Assembly (NCBI GenBank): GCA_014377495.1
Contig: JACMPN010000235.1
Span: 1-5,996, forward strand
Length of the DNA stretch: 5,996 bases
From: Candidatus Sericytochromatia bacterium
GTDB lineage: Bacteria; Cyanobacteriota; Sericytochromatia; JACMPN01
Direction of reading: 5' to 3'
Shown here: one piece after another, positions 1 to 5,472 of the stretch
How the letters are laid out: the number at the start of each line of letters is the position of its first letter
How positions within the stretch are numbered: position 1 is the first letter of the stretch
Program-made: the position numbers and the translations under genes
The notes under the pieces: model-generated
Databases searched by the model: none
Told to the model about the DNA's origin: nothing
What the model saw: the letters and a program-made list of their open reading frames with translations, nothing else

Positions 1-714
1 GTCCCGCCCGCCGTTATGGGCCCCACCGACCGAACCTTTGGCCTCGTCGACCGGCAGGCGGGTGTGGTTGATGCCGAGGGGATAACGGGCCGCATCACCA
101 TAGACCAACAGTCGTGCCTGCAGCATCCGGTCCGGCGAAGGACCGATCCCGGGCACGAAATTCGCCGGATCGGACACAACCTGTTCGACCTCGGCACGGA
201 AATTGTCGGGCACCTGATCGAGGACGAGGCGGCCGACGGTGATCAGCGGGTAATCCGCATGCAGCCAAACCTTCGTCAGATCGAAAGGGTTGATCCGGTA
301 GGTGGCGGCGTCCTGCTCGGGCATCACCTGCACCTCGAAGGTCCAGGCCGGATGCTCGCCCCGCTCAATGGCGTCGTAAAGGTCCTTGTGGTTGTGGGCA
401 GGGTCCTTACCGGCGACGATTGCCGCTTCGTCGGCCGTGGAAAACCGCAGGAAGATGGGCGTTTGTTTGCCGATCGCCTCGAACAGCTTCATTTTTGTTT
501 ACCGGGTGACCTCGTCGTGGGTCACCTCGCCATGCCCGTAGACCCCGGTGCCGACGGCTGGGACGACACGCTCGGGGATCCGTTCACGGTTGAAACGGGC
601 GAGCGTTTCAATCAGACGGTGATCCTGCAACAGAACTGGACCGGCCGGACCGGCGGTCTGGGCGTGCTGGTTATCGGTGACGGGTGCGCCCGCTTCAGTG
701 GTGGGCGGTTGTTA
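1..714 (-). pseudogene. Decayed monofunctional haem catalase (C-terminal end outside window)
   Basis: Read on the minus strand, this stretch matches a monofunctional haem catalase, which converts hydrogen peroxide to water and oxygen. Recognisable blocks in family order are GAPVTDNQ, AGPAGPVLLQD, RFNRERIPERVV, GEVTHD, MKLFEAIGKQTP, FLRFST, DLYDAIERGEHPAWTFEV, NPFDLTKVW and the proximal haem segment RLLVYGDAARYPLG (its Tyr codon is at 100-102). The gene is dead. A TAA at 499-501 falls where THDVTxYTK normally has Tyr. A second TAA at 712-714 cuts off the N-terminus. The catalytic distal His of the usual VVHAKG motif is Pro (VVPAVG). At about 436-441 FLRFST joins directly to ADEAAIVAGKDP, so roughly 130-140 residues, including the haem-pocket Asn region, are missing in frame. 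The part after the first stop stays open to the window edge. Family identity is secure, and several independent lesions exclude a single sequencing error. Confidence 0.9.
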
Positions 715-767
715 GACTGCCCTCCATGCCGCCATGATCGTGCTCGATCAAATTCTGGCTCATGTCT

Positions 768-852
768 TTAGAGACTATCTCAATCAACGATCGGTCGCCT
801 GGTACCGCATGGCTGCGCCAGGCTCGGTCTCGTTGATTGAGATAGTCTCTTA
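768..852. mobile_element. MITE-like element, 20-bp terminal inverted repeats, TTA target duplication
   Basis: Bases 771-790 and 830-849 are perfect inverted copies of a 20-bp sequence beginning GAGACTATCTC. They are flanked directly by TTA at 768-770 and TTA at 850-852, as expected of a 3-bp target duplication. Between the arms, TCGGTC occurs as a direct repeat (791-796 and 824-829), and GCCTGG/CCAGGC (797-802, 818-823) forms an inner inverted pair. The two ends therefore match over 20 bp, differ over 6 and match again over 6. At 79 bp it is far too short for a transposase. Ends starting GAG and a TNA-type duplication are typical of some IS5-family groups, so mobilisation by such a transposase in trans is a reasonable inference. 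It lies about 60 bp upstream of the dead catalase reading frame. A fixed regulatory hairpin is the main alternative. Confidence 0.65.
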
Positions 853-916
853 GCGGACGTCGAAGCGTTGGTCGATGAAACGAACCATCTGTCATTCCCT
901 GCCCCTGCGGCGTTTT

Positions 917-957
917 GCCCGCTGGGTCATCGCAGACGCCGACATGCCCCAGCGGGC
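917..957. repeat. Inverted repeat, 10-bp perfect stem
   Basis: GCCCGCTGGG at 917-926 is repeated inverted at 948-957, leaving a 21-nt loop. It lies about 30 nt beyond the stop of the small minus-strand gene at 985-1185. Read in that direction the stem is followed by AAAA rather than a T-run, so it is not a standard Rho-independent terminator. It could be a mRNA 3'-end stabiliser or a Rho-assisted stop. Confidence 0.45.
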
Positions 958-984
958 CCAAGCACGCACCGTGCAGACCGACCG

Positions 985-1185
985 TCAGGCGCTCCGCCTG
1001 CCGCTGATCGTTTCGCCAATGGAACGCACCACGTTCCGGGCCTTGCCGATATCGCCCTGACGCGCCGCTTCACCGATTTCGTTGACGGCACTCTGCAACT
1101 GACGCCTCGCCTGTGGCCGTTTGCGCAGCCAGCGATAGGCACCGTAAGCCAGGCTCCCCAGGGTTATCAGTCGCATCAATCTCAT
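985..1185 (-). CDS. Small membrane-anchored hypothetical protein (66 aa)
   Basis: No family is recognised. The ATG at 1185 is preceded by AAAGGGGAT at a suitable distance, which favours it over the in-frame GTG at 1212 that would add nine residues. Residues 3-20 (LMRLITLGSLAYGAYRWL) form a short, mostly hydrophobic helix that could enter the membrane, followed by the basic patch RKRPQARR. The remaining 40 residues look like an amphipathic, positively charged helix rich in Ala, Arg and Glu. This layout suggests a single-pass or peripheral inner-membrane protein with a cytoplasmic tail. It follows the phospholipase D gene on the same strand after about 230 bp that contain a strong stem-loop, so co-transcription is uncertain. 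The ribosome binding site and the even residue composition support a real gene. Confidence 0.6.
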   Translation of the reverse strand: MRLMRLITLGSLAYGAYRWLRKRPQARRQLQSAVNEIGEAARQGDIGKARNVVRSIGETISGRRSA

Positions 1186-1236
1186 GGTTGGATCCCCTTT
1201 CGCCATTCGCACTGGACGCCTACCCGTGACATCCGT

Positions 1237-1254
1237 CGGGCCGACGACGGCCCG
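1237..1254. repeat. Small GC-rich inverted repeat in leader of the 66-aa gene
   Basis: CGGGCC at 1237-1242 and GGCCCG at 1249-1254 pair around a 6-nt loop, about 50 nt upstream of the start of the small minus-strand gene. There is no T-run on either side. It may fold in the 5' leader, but short GC-rich palindromes are common in DNA of this composition. Confidence 0.25.
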
Positions 1255-1335
1255 CCGCAGCGTGCAGGTCCATCAGTCCCGAGCGTATCGCCACCACGAT
1301 CCGGATCCCGGAAACTATGCCCGCCGGGGCCGTGG

Positions 1336-1364
1336 CGCGCCTGGGACGAATCGCCCCAGGTGCG
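1336..1364 (-). terminator. Strong stem-loop after the PLD gene, no T-run
   Basis: Bases 1336-1345 and 1355-1364 pair over 10 bp with a single G-T wobble (core CCTGGG/CCCAGG) around a 9-nt loop. The structure begins 53 nt beyond the stop of the phospholipase D-like gene on the minus strand. Its position fits a transcript end, but no T-run follows, so intrinsic termination is doubtful. Rho-assisted termination or 3'-end protection is more likely. No gene was seen in the surrounding 1213-1416. Confidence 0.4.
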
Positions 1365-1416
1365 GCACGGGCGTCGGCCTTCGATCCCCGCCATCGCAAA
1401 GCTCAGGAATTTGCCC

Positions 1417-2691
1417 CTACCAGAACCCGAGGTCGTGTCCGTTCATGTAGGCAATCAGGCGGGCGATGAGCCCCTGCCGGAAAGTCAGCGCCTCGGCAAG
1501 CTGCGCCTGCTGCCAGTCCCGTTCGAACATGGCAGCGAACCGGGTCACGGGTGGCCCTTCCAGCGCGAAGCTCGTATCCCGCCAACGCACAAAGGAATTG
1601 ATCGTCCAATTCGTTGAGCCGGCAATGACCTTCGTGCCGTCGACGAGAAGGAGCTTCATGTGGCTCTCCTGATCCTGGCTCGTCGGGATGTACCAACGGA
1701 CTTTGGCTCCGGCGGCCAACAGATCCCGGGCGGCCAGCAAATTCGGCATCCCATTCGGCACCAGGCGGCCAATGCTCCCGTATTTGGCGGTCGAGGTCAT
1801 CCGGGGATCCAGGATCGCCCGCACCGTGACGCCCCGACGGGCAGCGTCGCAGACGGCCGTCAGCAACTCCGGCTCGGCAAACAGGTACATGGCCAAATCC
1901 AGGCGCCTGGCTCGCCTGACTTCGCCCAGCAGCAGGGCCTTTGTGTTCTTTTCCTGAGGTGCCGTCTGGGTCAGGCGCATCAGGGAACTGCCTTGAGGCA
2001 GGCCCGGCTCGGTGGGCGGCGGTGACGGGGCCACACTGTGCCCATCCACGGGAGCGCCCAAGGGCCATTCGGCATCGAGCATGGCCGAGACTTCCGTCGC
2101 CGTCGGCCCGCTGACCCGGATCATCAGATCGTGGTTGGTCATCGCCCGGTCGTGCAGGTTCATGCTGCCGATGTAGGCAACCCGACCGTCGATGGCGATC
2201 AGCTTGTTGTGGTCGATATGCAGCCGTTCCTGCATGCGATTGGGTGCGGCCCCGAACAGGTGGATGGGATAGAGACTGACCGGGACCCGATGCGCCCGCA
2301 GCAAGGCGATCACTTTGGCGGTCCCGGTGGCCAGCGGACCGCCCAACCCACGCTTGGAGTCGAGCATCACCCGCACATCGACGCCCTGGGCGACTTTGTC
2401 GCCGAGGATTCTGGCGATCTGCAGGCCGACTTCGCCGCTCAGCAGGAAGTAGTCGATCTGGATGCGCTTGGTCGCACTGCGCAGGAGCCGGAACAGTTCG
2501 GGGAAGATCTCCCGATCCAGGAACACGGCCACGTCATTGCGCTGAGGCGTCGGATCGACCCGAAATGTCGACACCCTCGCAGGCGGCGGCACAGTCCGCG
2601 CCATTGCCGGGAACATGCCGACATTGAGCCCCGGCCAGAAACCGACCAACGCCACGACGGCAGCGACCTGATGGGAACGACTGGGTTTCAT
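1417..2691 (-). CDS. Secreted phospholipase D-superfamily protein (two HKD motifs)
   Basis: This 424-aa protein carries both catalytic signatures of the phospholipase D superfamily: HNKLIAID at residues 161-168 followed by GSMN, and HMKLLLVD at 344-351 followed by GSTNW. The two His residues act as nucleophile and acid in phosphodiester hydrolysis or transphosphatidylation, so the enzyme is probably active. Two repeated lobes (about 52-210 and 248-400) match the bilobal fold. The ATG at 2691 gives a signal peptide: basic KPSRSH, a hydrophobic core from about residue 9 to 28, and a likely cut after AMA (29-31). The mature protein would then be periplasmic or secreted. An upstream TTG at 2742 is also in frame but would bury the signal. 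The substrate cannot be read from sequence; cardiolipin-synthase-like lipid transfer, lipase and nuclease activity are all possible. It is divergent from the EF-hand lipoprotein gene. Confidence 0.9.
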   Translation of the reverse strand: MKPSRSHQVAAVVALVGFWPGLNVGMFPAMARTVPPPARVSTFRVDPTPQRNDVAVFLDREIFPELFRLLRSATKRIQIDYFLLSGEVGLQIARILGDKVAQGVDVRVMLDSKRGLGGPLATGTAKVIALLRAHRVPVSLYPIHLFGAAPNRMQERLHIDHNKLIAIDGRVAYIGSMNLHDRAMTNHDLMIRVSGPTATEVSAMLDAEWPLGAPVDGHSVAPSPPPTEPGLPQGSSLMRLTQTAPQEKNTKALLLGEVRRARRLDLAMYLFAEPELLTAVCDAARRGVTVRAILDPRMTSTAKYGSIGRLVPNGMPNLLAARDLLAAGAKVRWYIPTSQDQESHMKLLLVDGTKVIAGSTNWTINSFVRWRDTSFALEGPPVTRFAAMFERDWQQAQLAEALTFRQGLIARLIAYMNGHDLGFW

Positions 2692-2853
2692 GGGGCCCCT
2701 GCTCTTCGGTGATGACGCAATGCGGGATGACAGCGGTCTCAAACAACCTGTTGTTACGGCACTGTGCCAGAGATGCGGCCGATTGCGCGACGCCGGTTCG
2801 CAAGGTTTTCCAAGGTACCCCCTAACCTTCGTGGAACAAAGGATGGCACGTCG
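2692..2853. promoter_or_regulatory. Divergent intergenic region between PLD and EF-hand genes
   Basis: These 162 bases separate the two divergently read genes and must hold both promoters. A small perfect inverted repeat, AACAA-CCTG-TTGTT, lies at 2742-2755 near the middle and could be a shared operator. AAGGTT and AACCTT copies further right are spaced too loosely to call. No convincing -35/-10 pair was found for either direction. Confidence 0.3.
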
Positions 2854-3456
2854 ATGAAGCGGGCAACGGCACTGATTTTAAGCGCTGGCATGGCTGTCCT
2901 TTGGGGCTGTCAGACCGTCAGCAGTGTGCCGATGGTGCAACGGGCCCCCGTCCAAGCCGAATCGGTGACGGGCATCAGCCAGGCGATCACACACCTCTGC
3001 CAGAGCGAATTCGACGTCTTGGACGCCAACCACGATGGCACCATCACGACGGCCGAAGCCAAAATGACGATTGCCGACTTTGCGAAACTCGACACCAACG
3101 GCGATCAGACGATCACCTGGCAGGCACAACCGGCGTTCTATGCGCGGTTCGGCCCCGGTCTCGTGGCATTCCTCCACGAGGAGTTTGGCCGGAACTTCGC
3201 CCGGACCGATCGCAACGTCGACGGCTTCAATTCCGTCACGGAATTCCGGACCACGCTGCCTGCGGATCCCTACAGCGACCATGCCCGCTTTGCCATGGCC
3301 ACGTTCAACGTCTCCGATACCAACCATGACCGCAAGCTGGATCCGTCCGAATTTGAGGACATGGAAGCCTGGTTGATCGCCTCGCTCTATGACCTCGATG
3401 CTGCGGCCGGCGCCAAGGCAGCCAAAGCCCGCAAAATCAAGCCCGTCAGGCGCTAA
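2854..3456 (+). CDS. EF-hand calcium-binding lipoprotein
   Basis: This 200-aa protein starts at ATG 2854, after AAAGGA at 2838-2843. Its N-terminus is a lipoprotein signal: MKR, a hydrophobic core, then the lipobox LWGC with the lipidated Cys at 19. Gln at +2 suggests sorting to the outer membrane if the host is Gram-negative. Four EF-hand loops follow: 57-68 (DANHDGTITTAE), 80-91 (DTNGDQTITWQA), 119-130 (DRNVDGFNSVTE) and 155-166 (DTNHDRKLDPSE). Loops 1, 3 and 4 keep the acidic ligands and the Glu at position 12. Loop 2 has Ala there and should bind calcium weakly or not at all. The C-terminus is a basic, Ala-rich helix (AAGAKAAKARKIKPVRR). It probably acts as a calcium sensor or buffer in the periplasm. 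It is divergent from a secreted phospholipase D-like gene, a family often influenced by calcium; a functional link is inference. Confidence 0.9.
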   Translation: MKRATALILSAGMAVLWGCQTVSSVPMVQRAPVQAESVTGISQAITHLCQSEFDVLDANHDGTITTAEAKMTIADFAKLDTNGDQTITWQAQPAFYARFGPGLVAFLHEEFGRNFARTDRNVDGFNSVTEFRTTLPADPYSDHARFAMATFNVSDTNHDRKLDPSEFEDMEAWLIASLYDLDAAAGAKAAKARKIKPVRR

Positions 3457-3477
3457 ACGCTTCTCCCTTTCACAAAG

Positions 3478-3506
3478 GCCTGCCCACACGATTGGGCGGG
3501 TCTTTT
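3478..3506 (+). terminator. Rho-independent terminator of the EF-hand gene
   Basis: CCTGCCCA at 3479-3486 pairs with TGGGCGGG at 3493-3500 (eight pairs, one G-U) around a 6-nt loop and is followed at once by TCTTTT. It lies 22 nt beyond the EF-hand lipoprotein stop and is oriented to end that transcript. Confidence 0.85.
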
Positions 3507-3527
3507 GCCGAGTGTCCCCCAAACACC

Positions 3528-4031
3528 GTGGTTGGAAACGATTCGGCCGGATTTCGGACCTGCGTCGAAGCAGACGGGGTGATCACCGCAGACGAAACAG
3601 AGCGCTTGGAGGATTGCCGCCGGGTGGCCGGCATGATCAGCCAGGAACTGCTGGAAAAGCTGACCTGGCAAGAAGCAGCGGCCAGGATCCAACGCCCTGG
3701 TCATGGGCCGTTCATAACCGTTCGGTGCCTCCCGTTCAAAGGCGCCCATCGGCTAGGCCTCTGGCTGAAACGCCGCCAACTCCGTCGGATCATGGGCGGA
3801 AAACACCCTGACGTCGTGGCTGTGCTCCTGCACCAGTGTCGCCAGCCGCCGCTGATTGGTCCAGGCAAGGCGCCAGTCGAGCATGACTGCCCGTTCAGTC
3901 GCCAAACACATTCCCTTCGGTCTGCTCGTCACGGGTGCCGCCGCCGGCACCGGAAACGCAGTACGCCAGGCGGGCCTAGGGCAGCCCCCCGGAAGCCAGG
4001 GCAAAGTTTTCGTCGAGGGCGTGTTGGATGA
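3528..4031 (+). CDS. Doubtful hypothetical ORF; coding-like only in its first part
   Basis: The frame is open from GTG 3528 to 4031, but only its first 60 or so codons look like protein. The segment from FRTCVEADGVITADETERLEDC to QEAAARIQR (about 3558-3692) is acidic, helical and balanced. From about 3740 the translation turns Arg/Pro/Cys-rich and runs antisense to a more protein-like minus-strand reading. No ribosome binding site precedes 3528 or any nearby start. The best reading is a fragment of a small helical protein whose end has been lost, or a chance open frame. No family is recognised; the DGVITADE stretch resembles half an EF-hand loop but lacks the full ligand pattern. Confidence 0.25.
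   Translation: MVGNDSAGFRTCVEADGVITADETERLEDCRRVAGMISQELLEKLTWQEAAARIQRPGHGPFITVRCLPFKGAHRLGLWLKRRQLRRIMGGKHPDVVAVLLHQCRQPPLIGPGKAPVEHDCPFSRQTHSLRSARHGCRRRHRKRSTPGGPRAAPRKPGQSFRRGRVG
3753..3911 (-). pseudogene. Possible C-terminal remnant of a metallo-beta-lactamase-fold hydrolase
   Basis: On the minus strand, the last 50 or so codons before the TAG at 3753-3755 read as ordinary protein: ATERAVMLDWRLAWTNQRRLATLV followed by DVRVFSAHDPTELAAF. A helix ending in a strand and then (S/C)-x-HDP is the usual C-terminal end of metallo-beta-lactamase-fold hydrolases, where this His is a metal ligand. Upstream the same frame continues to an ATG at 4082 but becomes Pro/Arg/Thr-rich, with no HxHxDH motif anywhere, so the catalytic core is absent. 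The simplest view is the tail left from a deleted hydrolase gene. The assignment rests on a short motif and is tentative; the left limit of real homology, near 3911, is approximate. Confidence 0.35.
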
Positions 4032-4089
4032 CGGGATCACCCGCTTCATCGTTCTTTTCAACAAAGGATATGCCGCATACACCCGTCAT
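3976..4089 (-). CDS. Possible 37-aa small ORF
   Basis: An ATG at 4089 opens a 37-codon frame ending in TAG at 3976-3978. The middle reads SFVEKNDEAGDPVIQHALDE, which is acidic and well balanced, with mostly G or C in third positions, unlike the Pro/Arg-rich alternative frame. No good ribosome binding site is seen. After the stop the same frame stays open for another 20 or so codons, so this may be an interrupted fragment of something longer. No family is recognised. Confidence 0.25.
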   Translation of the reverse strand: MTGVCGISFVEKNDEAGDPVIQHALDENFALASGGLP

Positions 4090-4188
4090 CACGAGCCCAC
4101 AGCGCTTCGTGGGTCAATAAACCGCATGATCGCAGCACCGGCCTGCGCCCATGCCGCTCCAGTGGGGATACCGGACAATCAGCCGTCG

Positions 4189-4725
4189 TTACTCGTCAGC
4201 AGCGACAAGTACGTCTTCCATGATCACGGCCTCGGTATCCTTGTCGCCCATGCGCAACGGCTGCCGGACGAGCTCATGGAAGCCCTGGCGGCTCCAGAAC
4301 GTCAGGGCCCGTTCGTTCTCCTTGACGACACCGATGCGGATGCTGTCGCACCCTTCGGCGAAGGCATATTCGGCCAGCGCTTCATAGGCCTGGGCGCCCA
4401 ATCCCTGGGACCGGTGTGCCGGATCGAGCATCAGCAGGCCGAGGAACCAGACCCCCGGTTCCGGGTACTCCCGGATCATGTCGATGATGCCGATCAAAGG
4501 GGCCTCAGGCGCACCGATACCGAAGACGAGCTTGTCTGCCTCGTCCCGGCCTGGCGGCAACGCTGCAAATAGGTCAGTCGCAGCTTCGGGACCATGTGGC
4601 CGACCGGTCAGCATCACGGCATAGTCGTCACAGGCCGTGAGCAGCGTCTGCACCCCCTCCTGCGCCGTGCGGTCCAACTGGCGCACGGTCAGACCGCCTG
4701 CCTCGAATGTCACCGCTTCGGTCAT
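4189..4725 (-). CDS. GNAT-family N-acetyltransferase
   Basis: A complete 178-aa GNAT protein, which transfers an acetyl group from acetyl-CoA to an amine. The start at ATG 4725 has AAGGAAG five bases upstream. The fold is visible in order: an N-terminal helix region with CDDYAVMLTGRP (32-43), strand LIGIIDMI (77-84), strand VWFLGLLML (92-100), the acetyl-CoA pyrophosphate-binding loop RSQGLG (105-110) followed by its helix, strand IRIGVV (129-134), and ENERALTFWSRQGF (136-149) with the conserved Asn, the FW pair and the usual GF turn. All expected elements are present and the length is normal, so it is probably functional. The substrate cannot be told from sequence. It appears to be transcribed alone, with a non-coding leader upstream and disordered sequence downstream. 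Confidence 0.92.
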   Translation of the reverse strand: MTEAVTFEAGGLTVRQLDRTAQEGVQTLLTACDDYAVMLTGRPHGPEAATDLFAALPPGRDEADKLVFGIGAPEAPLIGIIDMIREYPEPGVWFLGLLMLDPAHRSQGLGAQAYEALAEYAFAEGCDSIRIGVVKENERALTFWSRQGFHELVRQPLRMGDKDTEAVIMEDVLVAADE

Positions 4726-4915
4726 AGGGGCTTCCTTTCAGCTCGTGGCACTGCGCCCCGGGGTCGGGTTGCAGGCCGGTAAACGCCGGCTGGCACCGCG
4801 TTGATCTTCCGGTGGGGCCTGCTCAGGTCGCCCGCCGTTGCCAACTCGCCAGCGGATGCGGACAGGATACCAAACCGCCGGTCAGCCCGTCGTGCGACGA
4901 GGCCCATGAGACGTG
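4726..4915. other. Leader upstream of the GNAT gene, no gene seen
   Basis: The region probably carries the promoter and 5' leader of the acetyltransferase. GCCGG at 4775-4779 and CCGGC at 4786-4790 form a small hairpin about 50 nt before the start. A minus-strand frame runs through and ends on the GNAT start (ATGA overlap), but its Arg-rich product and lack of a ribosome binding site argue against it. No clear promoter pair was found. Confidence 0.3.
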
Positions 4916-4977
4916 AAAACCCCTCCTGATCGGAACGCCGTGATCGATGACGATCAACCGGCACTCATCAGAAGGGG
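4916..4977 (-). terminator. Long bipartite terminator of the 114-aa gene
   Basis: Read on the minus strand, CCCCTTCTGAT (4977-4967) pairs with ATCAGGAGGGG (4930-4920) over 11 positions, one of them a G-U wobble, and is followed directly by TTTT. The 36-nt loop holds a second hairpin, TGATCG-TCAT-CGATCA, extended by GCCG/CGGC. It lies about 50 nt after the stop of the gene at 5026-5370. The position and T-run support a Rho-independent terminator for that gene, though the loop is unusually long and structured. Confidence 0.65.
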
Positions 4978-5025
4978 CGATTTGCTAAACGTGTGTGGTG
5001 ACGGTTCATCGCCACGGTCAGCCGG

Positions 5026-5370
5026 TCAGTCCTTGTCGGAGTACTTGACAGTGCCCGTGAAGGTCTGACCATCAGCGGTCTTGAGCGAGATCTGCTGACC
5101 GATGGCAGGGATGGCCACCGGCTTGCCCTTGGCATCCCGAAAATCTAGCTTCTTGGCGGTAATCCAGGCATTTTTATACTCGTCCTTGGCGATGATCACA
5201 TCGGCAAAGCCGTTCTTTTTCAAAGCGGGCACGATCTGGCCCGTGTTGCAGTTGCAAATGTCGGGAGCGAGCGTGTATTCGCCCTTTTTGGCGGTCTCAC
5301 CGGGCTGCGGTTTGCCACGCAGGGTCAACGGCGTAATCCCACCACCACCGGTCCGAATTGCGTCCGTCAC
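5026..5370 (-). CDS. Orphan 114-aa protein with a Cys-Asn-Cys motif
   Basis: No family is recognised. The start is GTG 5370, chosen because GGAGGAGG lies six bases upstream, the strongest ribosome binding site in the window. The protein has a Gly-rich N-terminus (TGGGG, 8-11), then APDICNCNTG (36-44) with Cys 39 and Cys 41 as its only cysteines. A mixed helix-strand stretch follows (IVPALKKNGFADVIIAKDEY, 46-65), then a strand-rich C-terminus (GQQISLKTADGQTFTGTVKY, 91-110) that looks like a small beta-barrel or hairpin. There is no signal peptide or membrane segment, so it is probably cytoplasmic. The Cys pair could bind a metal or be redox-active, but this is only a suggestion. It has its own promoter region with a palindrome and its own terminator, so it seems to be an independently regulated single gene. 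Confidence 0.75.
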   Translation of the reverse strand: MTDAIRTGGGGITPLTLRGKPQPGETAKKGEYTLAPDICNCNTGQIVPALKKNGFADVIIAKDEYKNAWITAKKLDFRDAKGKPVAIPAIGQQISLKTADGQTFTGTVKYSDKD

Positions 5371-5434
5371 TGTGAACCTCCTCCATCGCCACCCCGGCAG
5401 GGGTGTTGCTGCGCCTGAGCATGGCAGAGTAAGG

Positions 5435-5472
5435 TAATCGTCCGATTATGATCAGGGAAGCGCAGCGTTAAA
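5435..5472 (-). promoter_or_regulatory. Candidate promoter with overlapping perfect palindrome
   Basis: On the minus strand, TTTAAC (5472-5467) and CATAAT (5450-5445) lie 16 bp apart and could be the -35 and -10 of the 114-aa gene. A perfect palindrome, TAATCG-TC-CGATTA (5435-5448), overlaps the -10 and the likely start point, the usual place for a repressor site. The palindrome is directly visible; the promoter match is modest and the repressor role is inferred. Confidence 0.4.

Noticed and set aside
16..771. Long plus-strand open frame of 251 codons
   Set aside because: It is the antisense shadow of the catalase remnant; the minus strand gives unmistakable catalase blocks.
695..961. Minus-strand 88-codon frame upstream of catalase
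   Set aside because: It runs through both arms of the palindromic element, has no ribosome binding site and its product has no coherent composition.
868..1617. Long plus-strand open frame of 249 codons
   Set aside because: It lies antisense to the 66-aa gene and the 3' end of the PLD gene, and its Pro/Arg/His-rich product is typical of shadow frames in GC-rich DNA.
2038..2712. Plus-strand 224-codon frame
   Set aside because: Antisense to the PLD gene, whose two HKD motifs fix the real frame.
2878..3522. Minus-strand 214-codon frame
   Set aside because: Antisense to the EF-hand lipoprotein gene and running through its terminator.
4096..4113. Short CCCAC/GTGGG hairpin considered as a terminator for the GNAT gene
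   Set aside because: Only five base pairs, about 75 nt from the stop, and no T-run in the right direction.
3856..4572. Plus-strand 238-codon frame
   Set aside because: Mostly antisense to the GNAT gene; no ribosome binding site.
4722..4964. Minus-strand 80-codon frame ending in an ATGA overlap with the GNAT start
   Set aside because: The overlap looks like translational coupling, but the product is Arg/Ala-rich with no structure, there is no ribosome binding site, and it starts inside the terminator.
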